From positions 1 to 13,355 of the forward strand of contig JADGCR010000043.1 in NCBI GenBank assembly GCA_015228895.1: DNA of 13,355 nt, written 5' to 3'. Source of the stretch: Magnetococcales bacterium (GTDB taxonomy: Bacteria > Pseudomonadota > Magnetococcia > Magnetococcales > Magnetaquicoccaceae). Below, piece by piece: positions 1 to 7,558 of the stretch. The notes under the pieces were generated by a model that saw nothing but the letters and a program-made list of their open reading frames with translations, was not told where the DNA came from and did no database searches. How positions within the stretch are numbered: the first letter of the stretch is position 1; each line of letters starts with the position of its first letter. The translations under genes and the position numbers were made by a program.

Positions 1-61
1 AATAATATAAAACTTTATAGGCGACCTCCCATTGTTCCATAACGTAAGATAAAGATTGCGG

Positions 62-2191
62 ATGAACAATACAAAACCTGTGGATACCGGATTGACCTGT
101 CTGCTGACCGTCCTGCGCATGTTTGGCATCGGAGCGGACCGGGAGGCTTTGCGCCATCAGTTCGCCCCCCCAGGCGGCCTGATGGGGGATATCGAACTCC
201 TCCATTGCGCCAAGGCATTGCAAATCAAGGCCAAAGTGGTCCGTACCACCTGGGAGCGGCTTCCCAAAACACCCTTGCCCGCCATCGCCAAACGCAAGGA
301 TGGACGCTACGTCCTGCTGGCCGCCTGCAAGGCGGAAAAAGTGTTGCTGCAAGACCCCCTGGAAAGCCATCCCCTGACCCTCCCAAGAGAACTGTTCGAA
401 CCTGTCTGGAACGGCGAACTGCTCCTGCTGACCCACCGCGCCCAACTCACCGGATCACAACGCCGCTTCGATGTGACCTGGTTCATCCCCGCCATCGTTA
501 AATATCGCAAGTTGCTTGGCGAGGTCCTGATCGCATCTTTCTTCTTGCAGATCTTCGCATTGGTATCTCCTCTGTTCTTTCAGGTGATCATCGATAAGGT
601 GTTGGTCCATCAGGGACTTTCCACCCTGCATGTTTTGACGTTCGGTCTGGTGGTCATGGCGATGTTCGAAACCGTGCTGGGCGGCCTTCGAACCTATCTG
701 TTCTCTCACACAACCAACCGCATCGATGTGGAGCTGGGAGCCTCCCTGTTCCGTCATCTGCTTGATCTTCCTTTAAGTTATTTCAGCGTGCGCCGGGTGG
801 GGGACACGGTGGCCAGAGTGCGGGAGCTGGAAAATATCCGTAATTTTCTCACCGGCACGGCGGTCACCGTGTTGGTGGATTTCTTTTTTACTTTTGTTTT
901 TATTGGCGTTATGTTATTGTACAGCCCCATGTTGACCGGGTTGGTCCTGGGGGCCATCCCTTTTTACGTCGCCCTGTCCCTTTTCGTCACCCCGATTTTA
1001 CGGGCGCGGCTGGACGAAAAATTCCAGCGCGGCGCGGAAAACCAAGCCTTTCTGGTGGAGGCGGTGGCGGGCATGGAGACCATCAAATCATTGGCGGTGG
1101 AACCCCAAATGCGTCGCCATTGGGAACAACAACTGGCGGCCTATGTTCAGTCGGCCTTCCGGGCGGGCAATCTCGCCAATATCGCCGGACAGAGCGCACA
1201 ATTTGTCAATAAAATAAATATGACTTTAATTTTATTGTTCGGGGCCTTCCAGGTGATGGACAAGGGATTGACCGTGGGTGAACTGGTGGCGTTCAACATG
1301 CTGGCCGGTCGGGTCAGTGGTCCCATCTTGCGGCTGGCCGCCTTGTGGCAGGAGTTCCAGCAGACCCGCATCTCCCTGGAGCGTCTGGGGGATGTGCTCA
1401 ACACCCCCACCGAGTTGCCCGCCGAGCGGGGTGCCAAGATCTCCTTGCCGGCGATCACCGGTCGGGTCTGTTTCGAGCGGGTCTCCTTCCGGTATCGTCA
1501 CGACGGGCCGGAAGTGTTGAGCCAGTTGTCCTTCGAGGTTCCGTCCGGGCAGGTGGTGGGGATTGTCGGCCCTTCCGGCTCCGGCAAGAGCACCCTGACG
1601 AAACTCATCCAGCGTCTCTACGTTCCGGAAGGTGGCCGGGTGCTGGTGGACGGCGTGGACCTGGCACTGGTGGACCCGTCCTGGCTGAGACGGCGCATCG
1701 GTGTGGTGCTGCAAGAAAATTTTCTCTTCAACCGTTCGGTGCGGGACAACATCTCCCTGGCGGACCCTGGCATTTCCATGACGCAGATCGTCCGCGCGGC
1801 GCAACAGTCCGGCGCCCACGACTTCATTCTGGAACTCCCCAAGGGGTATGACACCATTCTGGAAGAGCGTGGCGGCGGCTTGTCCGGAGGGCAAAGGCAG
1901 AGGATCGCCATCGCCCGCGCCCTGGTCAACGATCCGGTCATCCTCATTTTCGACGAGGCCACCAGCGCTCTGGATTACGAATCCGAACGGGTGATCCAGA
2001 ACAACATGAACAGCATCTGCTTGCAGCGCACGGTCTTCATCATCGCCCACCGCCTTTCCACGGTCCGGCAGGCCCATCGCATCCTCACCATCGACCGGGG
2101 GCAACTGGTGGAAGACGGCACCCATCGGCAGTTGCTCGCCAACGGGGGTCGCTACGCCGCGCTGCATCACATCCAGTCCCAGTCGGCCTGA
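62..2191 (+). CDS. Type I secretion ABC transporter/permease with inactive C39-like domain (HlyB/LapB type)
   Basis: Inner-membrane ATPase/permease of a type I secretion system, expected to drive one-step export of an unprocessed protein (RTX toxin, adhesin or enzyme) through a HlyD-TolC conduit. The 709-residue protein has three parts. Residues 1-125 form a C39-peptidase-like domain. About residues 140-435 form a six-helix ABC exporter membrane domain. The C-terminal nucleotide-binding domain is intact: Walker A GPSGSGKS at 503-510, signature LSGGQ at 607-611, Walker B ending D631-E632, and the H-loop His663. In the C39-like domain the catalytic Cys position is Thr9 (DTGL, where HlyB has DYGL) and the catalytic His position is Tyr83 (GRYVLL), so it should not cleave leader peptides; Asp98 remains. 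I chose ATG 62 over TTG 56 because it matches family N-termini. The hlyD-like gene follows after 2 bp, so they are surely co-transcribed. The substrate is not in the window. Confidence 0.95.
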   Translation: MNNTKPVDTGLTCLLTVLRMFGIGADREALRHQFAPPGGLMGDIELLHCAKALQIKAKVVRTTWERLPKTPLPAIAKRKDGRYVLLAACKAEKVLLQDPLESHPLTLPRELFEPVWNGELLLLTHRAQLTGSQRRFDVTWFIPAIVKYRKLLGEVLIASFFLQIFALVSPLFFQVIIDKVLVHQGLSTLHVLTFGLVVMAMFETVLGGLRTYLFSHTTNRIDVELGASLFRHLLDLPLSYFSVRRVGDTVARVRELENIRNFLTGTAVTVLVDFFFTFVFIGVMLLYSPMLTGLVLGAIPFYVALSLFVTPILRARLDEKFQRGAENQAFLVEAVAGMETIKSLAVEPQMRRHWEQQLAAYVQSAFRAGNLANIAGQSAQFVNKINMTLILLFGAFQVMDKGLTVGELVAFNMLAGRVSGPILRLAALWQEFQQTRISLERLGDVLNTPTELPAERGAKISLPAITGRVCFERVSFRYRHDGPEVLSQLSFEVPSGQVVGIVGPSGSGKSTLTKLIQRLYVPEGGRVLVDGVDLALVDPSWLRRRIGVVLQENFLFNRSVRDNISLADPGISMTQIVRAAQQSGAHDFILELPKGYDTILEERGGGLSGGQRQRIAIARALVNDPVILIFDEATSALDYESERVIQNNMNSICLQRTVFIIAHRLSTVRQAHRILTIDRGQLVEDGTHRQLLANGGRYAALHHIQSQSA

Positions 2192-2193
2192 AC

Positions 2194-3591
2194 ATGTGGA
2201 CCACCTTGCGCCATCATTGGGCCATCGCTTGCCAGACCTGGCAGGAGGAGCGTCACAAACCCGCCGATGACCGCCTGGAGCACGAAACCGCCTTTCTGCC
2301 CGCTGTTCTGGAGATCACCGAAGCCCCCCCTTCCCCGACGGGACGCTGGATCGGCAGGCTTTTGATCTTTCTGTTCACGGTGGCCCTGCTCTGGTCCATC
2401 TTCGGGCGGGTGGAGATCTTCGCCACCGCCCAGGGACGGATCATTCCCAGTGAGCGGGTGAAGGTGATCCAGCCCCTGGAGTCTGGGGTGGTGAGCCGGA
2501 TTTACGTCAAGGAGGGACAGGAGGTCGAAAAGGACGAGCTGCTCATCGAACTGGACCCTTCGGACAGCAAGGCCGACGAAGAGCGTCTTTCCCGTGACTG
2601 GATGGAGTCCGTGGCGGACGCGGCGCGCTTTCGGGCGCTGGGTGAGGGGAGCGGCAACCCGGTCGCCACCTTTCGCGCCCCTCCGGAGGTATCGGCCTCC
2701 ATCGCCGACCGTCACTTTCGTCTGTTGACCCGCCAGTGGGGCGAGTATCAATCCCAACTGGGAGAGCTGGCCAGCGAACGCAAACAGCAGGAGGCGCATC
2801 TGCGGGCCATCGGGGCGGAAATCAAGAAACTGGAGTTGGTCCTTCCGTTGATCCGCGAACGGACCAACGCCAAGGAGCAGCTGAGCAGGCAGGGCAACGC
2901 CCCGCGCATGGATTTTCTGGAGCTGAGCCAGAAACGCATCGAGACCGAGGAGAGCCTGGCCAGCAGGCGCTACGAACGGGAGGAGGCCCAGGCCGCCGTG
3001 GAGACCCTGACCCTCAAGATGAAACAGGTGGAGGCCCAGTTCCATCAGTCCAACTGGACCCAGTATCTGGAAGCGGACCGCAAGGCGGCCGCCCTGGCGC
3101 AGGAGTTGAACAAGGCCCGCGCCCGTCACCGGCGGGGTCGGTTGCGCGCCCCGGAGGGGGGCAGTGTGCAACAACTGAAAGTGTTCACCCAAGGAGGCGT
3201 CGTCACCCCGGCCCAGGAGCTGATGTGGATCGTCCCCAAGGAGGCGGAGCTGGAGGTGGAGGCCATGGTGCTCAACCGGGACGCGGGTTTCGTCAAGGCC
3301 GGACAGACGGTGGAAATCAAGGTGGAGACGTTTCTTTTCACCAGATTCGGAGTTCTCGCCGGCAAGGTGCGTCATCTTTCCAGGGACGCCGTGGAGGACA
3401 AGGTGCTGGGTCTGGTCTACCCGGCGCGCATCGCCCTGCACAACGACACGATCCTCATCAACGGCCAATCCGTCTCCCTCACCCCCGGACTGGCCGTCAC
3501 CGCCGAAATCGCCACCGGATACCGGCGCATCATCGAATCTCTTCTCTCCCCCATCCTCAAGGCCCGCAAGGAGAGTCTCACGGAGCCGTGA
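2194..3591 (+). CDS. HlyD-family type I secretion periplasmic adaptor (membrane fusion protein)
   Basis: Adaptor that links the inner-membrane ABC exporter to an outer-membrane TolC channel. The 465-residue protein follows HlyD/LapC architecture. It has a short cytoplasmic N-terminus and one transmembrane helix at about 52-70. A first biotinyl/lipoyl-like half follows at about 90-122 (VIQPLESGVVSRIYVKEGQ). A long charged, coiled-coil-prone hairpin spans about 125-310. The second lipoyl half starts near LRAPEGGSVQQLKVF, and a beta-barrel region ends in the HlyD-family C-terminal signature (TPGLAVTAEIATGYRR, about 430-445). Length is normal for the family. The ATG lies 2 bp after the exporter stop, which suggests translational coupling. 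Known of the family: it works as an oligomer with the adjacent ABC protein and TolC. The TolC partner is not here and must be supplied from elsewhere. Confidence 0.95.
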   Translation: MWTTLRHHWAIACQTWQEERHKPADDRLEHETAFLPAVLEITEAPPSPTGRWIGRLLIFLFTVALLWSIFGRVEIFATAQGRIIPSERVKVIQPLESGVVSRIYVKEGQEVEKDELLIELDPSDSKADEERLSRDWMESVADAARFRALGEGSGNPVATFRAPPEVSASIADRHFRLLTRQWGEYQSQLGELASERKQQEAHLRAIGAEIKKLELVLPLIRERTNAKEQLSRQGNAPRMDFLELSQKRIETEESLASRRYEREEAQAAVETLTLKMKQVEAQFHQSNWTQYLEADRKAAALAQELNKARARHRRGRLRAPEGGSVQQLKVFTQGGVVTPAQELMWIVPKEAELEVEAMVLNRDAGFVKAGQTVEIKVETFLFTRFGVLAGKVRHLSRDAVEDKVLGLVYPARIALHNDTILINGQSVSLTPGLAVTAEIATGYRRIIESLLSPILKARKESLTEP

Positions 3592-3653
3592 CCGCGCCCG
3601 ATTCCATCACCCGGCGATAACAACCCTATCCCCGTCTCCCGCTTGCGGATATC

Positions 3654-4727
3654 ATGGGATCGGTTGTTCAAAAATCCCGACTCCTCCTTATTTTTGTGCC
3701 ACCCATGAACGCCTTGGACCTGCTTCCTTTCATCATCAGCCTGACCCAGCAAGGCGACCGCACCAGCCTGGTTTTCCAGTTGCTGATCGCACTCAACAAA
3801 CTGACCCGCGCCTCCGAATCCAGGCTGCTGGATTTTCTGCACGAAGATCTTCTGAACACCAACAAGGCGCAGGAATGGGCCTCCCTCAATACGGGTCAGG
3901 AACTCCTCGATCCAATCAACCGGATCATCTCCATTCAGGCGATTCCCGGTCTCGCCCCCTTCATCGCGCAGAAATTTCCCGAACATTATGCGTTCCAACT
4001 CCGTGGGGAACCCAGCAAAAATTCCTTTTTTCAGCTCGAAAGCAGCTCCAACAGCCACAGCATTCTGATCCTCACACATGCCGCCGAGGAAAAATTCGAT
4101 GCTGAAGTCGTGGCCGTTCTTTTGAAAATTTTCAAAAATCTGCAAAAAAACATCCAGGCCAAGGATCAGGATCCATTGACCGGGCTGTTCAACCGCCGCT
4201 CCTTCGACGAAACGATTTCCCACATCCTGGACCATGCGATTTATGGGCATCAGCCCAACCGCTCTCCGGCGGACGGTGCCTGTCTGGCCATATTCGACAT
4301 CGATTTCTTCAAACGGATCAACGACAATCATGGCCACGCCATTGGCGACGAGGTATTGATTCTGTTCGCGCGCCTCATGGAGCGCGCCTTCCGGAGCCAG
4401 GACCGCCTGTACCGCTTCGGTGGGGAGGAGTTCCTGGCCATTCTGACGGAAGTTGATCTCGAAAAAGCCAAACGGGCTTTGGAACGTTTTCGGGTGATGC
4501 TGGAGTCCTATCCCTTTCCCCAGGTGGGCAGGGTCACGGTCAGCATCGGGGCCACCATGGTCAACCGGCAGGATTTCCCTCCGGTGTTGATCGAAAAGGC
4601 CGACCAGGCCCTCTATTTCTCCAAGGAGAACGGCCGCAATCAGGTCAATTTCCACGAAAACCTCGTGGCCACGGGTCTGCTGCACACCACGGACCACGCT
4701 TCGGACAATATTGAATTATGGAACTGA
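3654..4727 (+). CDS. Diguanylate cyclase (GGDEF domain) with uncharacterised N-terminal domain
   Basis: Makes the second messenger c-di-GMP from two GTP. The 357-residue protein has a C-terminal GGDEF domain from about residue 173 (DPLTGLFNRRSF). It contains the metal-binding segment FDIDFFKRINDNHGHAIGD and an active-site motif GGEEF at 256-260. The product-inhibition I-site RxxD (RSQD, 247-250) sits exactly five residues before GGEEF, so feedback inhibition is expected. Residues 1 to about 165 match no domain I can name with confidence. The region from about 100 to 165 looks mixed alpha/beta with a linking helix, which could be GAF-like, and no transmembrane helix is evident, so the enzyme is probably cytosolic. 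The start is uncertain: ATG 3654 has only weak GCGGA upstream, and ATG 3705 (MNALDLLPF) is a reasonable alternative. It lies 62 bp after the secretion operon; shared transcription is possible but unproven. Confidence 0.92.
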   Translation: MGSVVQKSRLLLIFVPPMNALDLLPFIISLTQQGDRTSLVFQLLIALNKLTRASESRLLDFLHEDLLNTNKAQEWASLNTGQELLDPINRIISIQAIPGLAPFIAQKFPEHYAFQLRGEPSKNSFFQLESSSNSHSILILTHAAEEKFDAEVVAVLLKIFKNLQKNIQAKDQDPLTGLFNRRSFDETISHILDHAIYGHQPNRSPADGACLAIFDIDFFKRINDNHGHAIGDEVLILFARLMERAFRSQDRLYRFGGEEFLAILTEVDLEKAKRALERFRVMLESYPFPQVGRVTVSIGATMVNRQDFPPVLIEKADQALYFSKENGRNQVNFHENLVATGLLHTTDHASDNIELWN

Positions 4728-4773
4728 ACAATGGCACAATAGGGCCGACATCCTCCCCTTCAGCCCGGCACCC

Positions 4774-4778
4774 AGGAG
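4774..4778 (+). promoter_or_regulatory. Ribosome binding site deciding the lptM start
   Basis: AGGAG lies 8 nt before ATG 4787. It supports this start over the longer in-frame ATG at 4718, which would put 23 extra residues ahead of the signal peptide. Confidence 0.7.
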
Positions 4779-4786
4779 AACGACCC

Positions 4787-4939
4787 ATGCCGCCAACCCG
4801 TTTTCGCGTGATGATCCCCGTTCTGGTGTGTTCCCTGGCCCTGGTCTTTTCGGCCTGCGGCTTCAAGGGAGATCTGTATCTGCCCGGCAAGGACGACAAA
4901 AAGGGACACAACACCCAATCAACGGACAAGAAACCCTGA
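4787..4939 (+). CDS. lptM: LptM-like small lipoprotein (YifL family, LPS translocon assembly)
   Basis: Fifty-residue lipoprotein. It has a short basic N-terminus and a hydrophobic signal segment (VMIPVLVCSLALVF). The lipobox VFSAC follows, with the lipidated Cys at residue 24. Directly after it comes CGFKGDLYLPGKD, which closely resembles the CGLKGPLYFP motif that defines LptM (formerly YifL). LptM is known in E. coli to help mature the outer-membrane LPS translocon LptD-LptE. The C-terminus is a short polar tail. I chose ATG 4787 because AGGAG at 4774-4778 is well placed. The longer reading from 4718 would overlap the diguanylate cyclase and add residues ahead of the signal peptide. The gene ends 2 bp before the lysA ATG, and lptM-like genes next to lysA or dapF are a familiar proteobacterial arrangement. 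Family assignment rests on the short motif and context. Confidence 0.82.
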   Translation: MPPTRFRVMIPVLVCSLALVFSACGFKGDLYLPGKDDKKGHNTQSTDKKP

Positions 4940-4941
4940 TC

Positions 4942-6198
4942 ATGGATGACTTTCGCTACCAGGAAAACCGACTGCACTGCGAACAGGTTCCCCTGGATCA
5001 CATCGCCGCGGCTGTGGGGACCCCGTTCTACTGTTATTCGGAAGGCACCCTGGAACACCATTTCGATGTCTTCCGCAAGGCGTTCGCCGCCTGCGAGCAT
5101 CTGATCTGCTATTCGGTCAAGGCGAACGGGGCGCTGGCGGTTCTGGACGCCCTGGCGCGTCGGGGATCGGGTTTCGACATCGTTTCCGCCGGGGAGTTGG
5201 AACGGGTGCGGCGCATCGGCACCCCCGGGGAGCGGATCGTCTTTTCCGGGGTGGGCAAAACCAGCGCGGAGATCCGCGCCGCCCTGGAATACGGCATTCT
5301 GCTGTTCAATGTGGAGAGCCGGGCCGAATTGATCCGACTCAACACGCTGGCGGGGCAAATGGGCAAAAAGGCTCCCATCGCGCTGCGCATCAACCCGGAT
5401 GTCAACCCGGCCACCCACCCTTACATCTCCACGGGTCTGGCGCGCAACAAGTTCGGCATTCCCACCCCCCAGGCGGTGGCGTTGTACCGGCAGGCCGCCG
5501 CCATGGAGCATATTTTGCCCATCGGCCTGGATTGTCACATCGGCTCCCAGCTCACCACCCTGGAACCCTTCGTGGATGCCTTGCGGCGCATCAAGCAACT
5601 GCTCGTCATCCTGCGCGGGGAGGGGATTCCCCTTCGTTATCTGGATCTCGGCGGGGGTTTGGGCATTCCCTACGAGGCCCAGCAGACCCCACCCAATCCC
5701 GAACGGTACGCCAGCGCCTTGCTGAACGAATTGCAGGGTCTGGAGGTCATTCTGATCCTGGAGCCGGGACGGGTGATCGTGGGCAACGCGGGCATTCTGG
5801 TCACACGGGTGGAGTACATCAAGCAGGGGGCGGAAAAACGGTTCGTCATCACCGACGCGGGCATGAACGACCTGATCCGTCCCGCCTTGTACGACGCCTA
5901 CCATGGCATTCTGCCGGTCATCCGGCGTTTCGACCGGGAGGAGATCATGGCGGATGTGGTGGGGCCCATCTGCGAAACCGGGGACTTCTTCGCCCGGGAC
6001 CGGATGATGCCGGAATGCCACGCCGGGGAACTGTTGGCCATCCGTTCCGCCGGGGCTTACGGTTTTTCCATGAGCAGCAACTACAACACCCGACCCCGCG
6101 CCGCGGAGGTCATGGTGCGCAAGGACCGTTTCGCCGTGATCCGACCCCGGGAAACGCTTCATCAACTTCTGGAACACGAAACCCTGTTCTCAGCATGA
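4942..6198 (+). CDS. lysA: Diaminopimelate decarboxylase
   Basis: Last step of lysine synthesis: PLP-dependent decarboxylation of meso-diaminopimelate to L-lysine in the cytoplasm. At 418 residues it has the normal length for the family. Visible landmarks are the PLP Schiff-base lysine K60 (YSVKANG), the HIGSQ segment (His199), the phosphate-binding glycine loop LDLGGGLGIPY, EPGR (E274) and the dimer-interface catalytic cysteine C344 in GPICETGD. The C-terminal YGFSMSSNYNTRPRAAEV is typical of LysA. I chose ATG 4942 because it gives the standard N-terminus (MDDFRYQENRLHCEQVPL). The open frame extends upstream to 4711, but that extension runs through lptM out of frame and looks non-coding. No strong Shine-Dalgarno is visible, so translation is probably coupled to lptM, which stops 2 bp earlier. 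No frameshift or missing catalytic residue was seen. Confidence 0.97.
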   Translation: MDDFRYQENRLHCEQVPLDHIAAAVGTPFYCYSEGTLEHHFDVFRKAFAACEHLICYSVKANGALAVLDALARRGSGFDIVSAGELERVRRIGTPGERIVFSGVGKTSAEIRAALEYGILLFNVESRAELIRLNTLAGQMGKKAPIALRINPDVNPATHPYISTGLARNKFGIPTPQAVALYRQAAAMEHILPIGLDCHIGSQLTTLEPFVDALRRIKQLLVILRGEGIPLRYLDLGGGLGIPYEAQQTPPNPERYASALLNELQGLEVILILEPGRVIVGNAGILVTRVEYIKQGAEKRFVITDAGMNDLIRPALYDAYHGILPVIRRFDREEIMADVVGPICETGDFFARDRMMPECHAGELLAIRSAGAYGFSMSSNYNTRPRAAEVMVRKDRFAVIRPRETLHQLLEHETLFSA

Positions 6199-6219
6199 GG
6201 ATCACTAGAGTCTAAAGCC

Positions 6220-7311
6220 ATGGAATTCATCGATCTGCAAGCCCAATATCAAGCCCTGCGCGTCCCCGTCGATCGGGCCATCCAGGAAGTGCTGGACTCT
6301 TCCCGATACATCAACGGCCCCCAGGTGAAACAACTGGAAGCGGAGCTGGCCCGCTTCGTGGGGATCGAGCACGGGGTGGGTTTCTCCTCCGGGACGGACG
6401 CCCTGCTGGCCATTCTCATGGCCTGGGAGATCGGACCGGGAGACGAGGTGATCACCACGCCATTCTCTTTCATCGCCACGGCGGAGACCATCGCCTTGAC
6501 CGGCGCCAAGGCGGTTTTCGTGGATGTCTCCCCGGACACCCTGAATCTGAATCCCGCCCTGATCGAGGCGGCCATCACCCCCCGGACCAGGGCCATCATG
6601 CCGGTCAGCCTGTTTGGTCAGTGCGCGGACCTGGATCTCATCAACGCGGTGGCGGCCAGCCACAACCTCCCGGTACTGGAGGACGCCTGTCAATCCTTCG
6701 GGGCCAGTCACAAGGGGCGGCGCTCCTGCAGCATGACAACGGCCGCGGCCACATCGTTTTTTCCGGCCAAGCCCCTGGGGTGTTACGGCGATGGCGGCAT
6801 GGCCTTTGTGCGCGACGGGGAGCTGGCGCAGCGGTTGCGGGTGATCCGGGAGCATGGTCAGGTGGAACCGTACCGGCACACCCTGATCGGCATCAACGGA
6901 CGATTGGATACGTTGCAGGCGGCGATCCTGCTGGCCAAACTGCCCCACTTCGAAGCGGAAATCCAGGCCAGGCAGCAAGTGGCCGACCGTTATGCCCAAC
7001 GTTTGACGGGCAAGGTGCGGATTCCCCAGATCCGGCCAGAGAACGTCAGCGTCTTCGCCCAGTACACGGTACGGGTGGCCAATCGGGTGCAGGTGCGGGA
7101 GGCGTTGACCCGGGCGGGCATACCCACCGCGATCCATTATCCGACCCCGCTGCACCGGCAGCCGGTATTCATGAACATGGGCTATGGCGATGTGGCGTGT
7201 CCGGTCGCCACCCGGGCGGCCTCGGAGGTGCTCTCCCTGCCCATGCATCCCTACCTGACCGCCGACCAGCAGGATCAGGTCGCGCAAGCTCTGTTGCGGA
7301 CTGTGGCATGA
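6220..7311 (+). CDS. wbpE: DegT/DnrJ/EryC1/StrS-family nucleotide-sugar aminotransferase, WbpE-like
   Basis: PLP-dependent sugar aminotransferase of 363 residues. It strongly resembles WbpE, which aminates UDP-2-acetamido-2-deoxy-3-oxo-glucuronate at C3 using glutamate on the path to UDP-diacetamido-uronic acids of O-antigen. Shared landmarks are the N-terminal EFIDLQAQY, PGDEVITTPFSFIATAETIALTGAK, PVSLFGQCADLDLINA, and the PLP-contacting EDACQSFGA (Asp155). The Schiff-base lysine is K184 in SFFPAKPLGCYGDGG, followed by GINGRLDTLQAAILLAKL and a C-terminal LPMHPYL. The match to WbpE is from memory and makes this activity the best guess, but related enzymes use other keto-sugars. It starts 21 bp after lysA and overlaps the next small ORF by ATGA. 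The rest of the sugar pathway (WbpA, B, D homologues) is not in this window. Confidence 0.88.
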   Translation: MEFIDLQAQYQALRVPVDRAIQEVLDSSRYINGPQVKQLEAELARFVGIEHGVGFSSGTDALLAILMAWEIGPGDEVITTPFSFIATAETIALTGAKAVFVDVSPDTLNLNPALIEAAITPRTRAIMPVSLFGQCADLDLINAVAASHNLPVLEDACQSFGASHKGRRSCSMTTAAATSFFPAKPLGCYGDGGMAFVRDGELAQRLRVIREHGQVEPYRHTLIGINGRLDTLQAAILLAKLPHFEAEIQARQQVADRYAQRLTGKVRIPQIRPENVSVFAQYTVRVANRVQVREALTRAGIPTAIHYPTPLHRQPVFMNMGYGDVACPVATRAASEVLSLPMHPYLTADQQDQVAQALLRTVA

Positions 7312-7517
7312 CCAGAGAGGAGGCGCTGCAAGCGGAAAACAAACGGTTGCTGGAGGTCTTGCGGCGCGTCCCCCACGGAACAGGGGATCATACCGATCTG
7401 TGTCGTATGGAAAATGACGGAGTGCCACCCGGAGACAACGAGCATTGTCATTGTCATGTCGCTTTGGTTCGTCAGGTTCTGAAGCATCCGCAGGAACATT
7501 CAAAGGTCCGGGGATGA
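7308..7517 (+). CDS. Small Cys/His-containing protein of unknown function
   Basis: I do not recognise this 69-residue protein. Its ATG overlaps the wbpE-like stop as ATGA, a classic sign of translational coupling. The N-terminal third is a charged helix (MTREEALQAENKRLLEVLRR). The middle is polar, with one Cys (DLC). A dense cluster HCHCH then leads into a helix VALVRQVLK. The cluster could bind a metal, but the spacing matches no zinc finger I know. The last codons and the TGA stop (7515-7517) are inside the terminator hairpin, so this ORF fills the space between wbpE and the transcript end exactly. Context supports a real gene; the length and lack of a known family keep confidence moderate. 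Confidence 0.55.
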   Translation: MTREEALQAENKRLLEVLRRVPHGTGDHTDLCRMENDGVPPGDNEHCHCHVALVRQVLKHPQEHSKVRG

Positions 7518-7539
7518 ATCCCCGGACCCCTCTTTTTTG
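7506..7539 (+). terminator. Intrinsic (rho-independent) terminator after the lysA-wbpE operon
   Basis: A perfect 8-bp GC-rich stem, GTCCGGGG (7506-7513) and CCCCGGAC (7520-7527), closes a 6-nt loop. CCC and then a T-rich tract (TCTTTTTTGT) follow. This is a textbook terminator for + strand transcription. There is no matching A-tract on the upstream side, so it should act in one direction only. It separates the lptM-lysA-wbpE unit from priA. The TGA stop of the small upstream ORF is in the loop. Confidence 0.9.
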
Positions 7540-7558
7540 TTGACACTTTTAAAAAATC

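Noticed and set aside
1..61. Promoter in the AT-rich start of the window
   Set aside because: TATA-like sequence is present near 5-20, but no -35/-10 pair with good spacing can be defined and the upstream DNA is missing.
1232..2170. Long open frame on the - strand opposite the exporter gene (312 codons)
   Set aside because: It is antisense to a strongly conserved ABC domain, has no recognisable motif, and is a common artefact of GC-rich coding DNA.
2167..3468. 433-codon open frame on the - strand opposite the HlyD-like gene
   Set aside because: Antisense shadow in GC-rich DNA; composition is unlike a real protein and the + strand gene is clear.
4711..4941. N-terminal extension of lysA from ATG 4711
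   Set aside because: It would add 77 residues unlike any LysA N-terminus and overlaps lptM, which has its own RBS, signal peptide and lipobox.
4645..6177. 510-codon open frame on the - strand opposite lysA
   Set aside because: Antisense shadow of lysA, whose catalytic residues are all intact; the translation has no domain and is rich in Gly, Gln and His.
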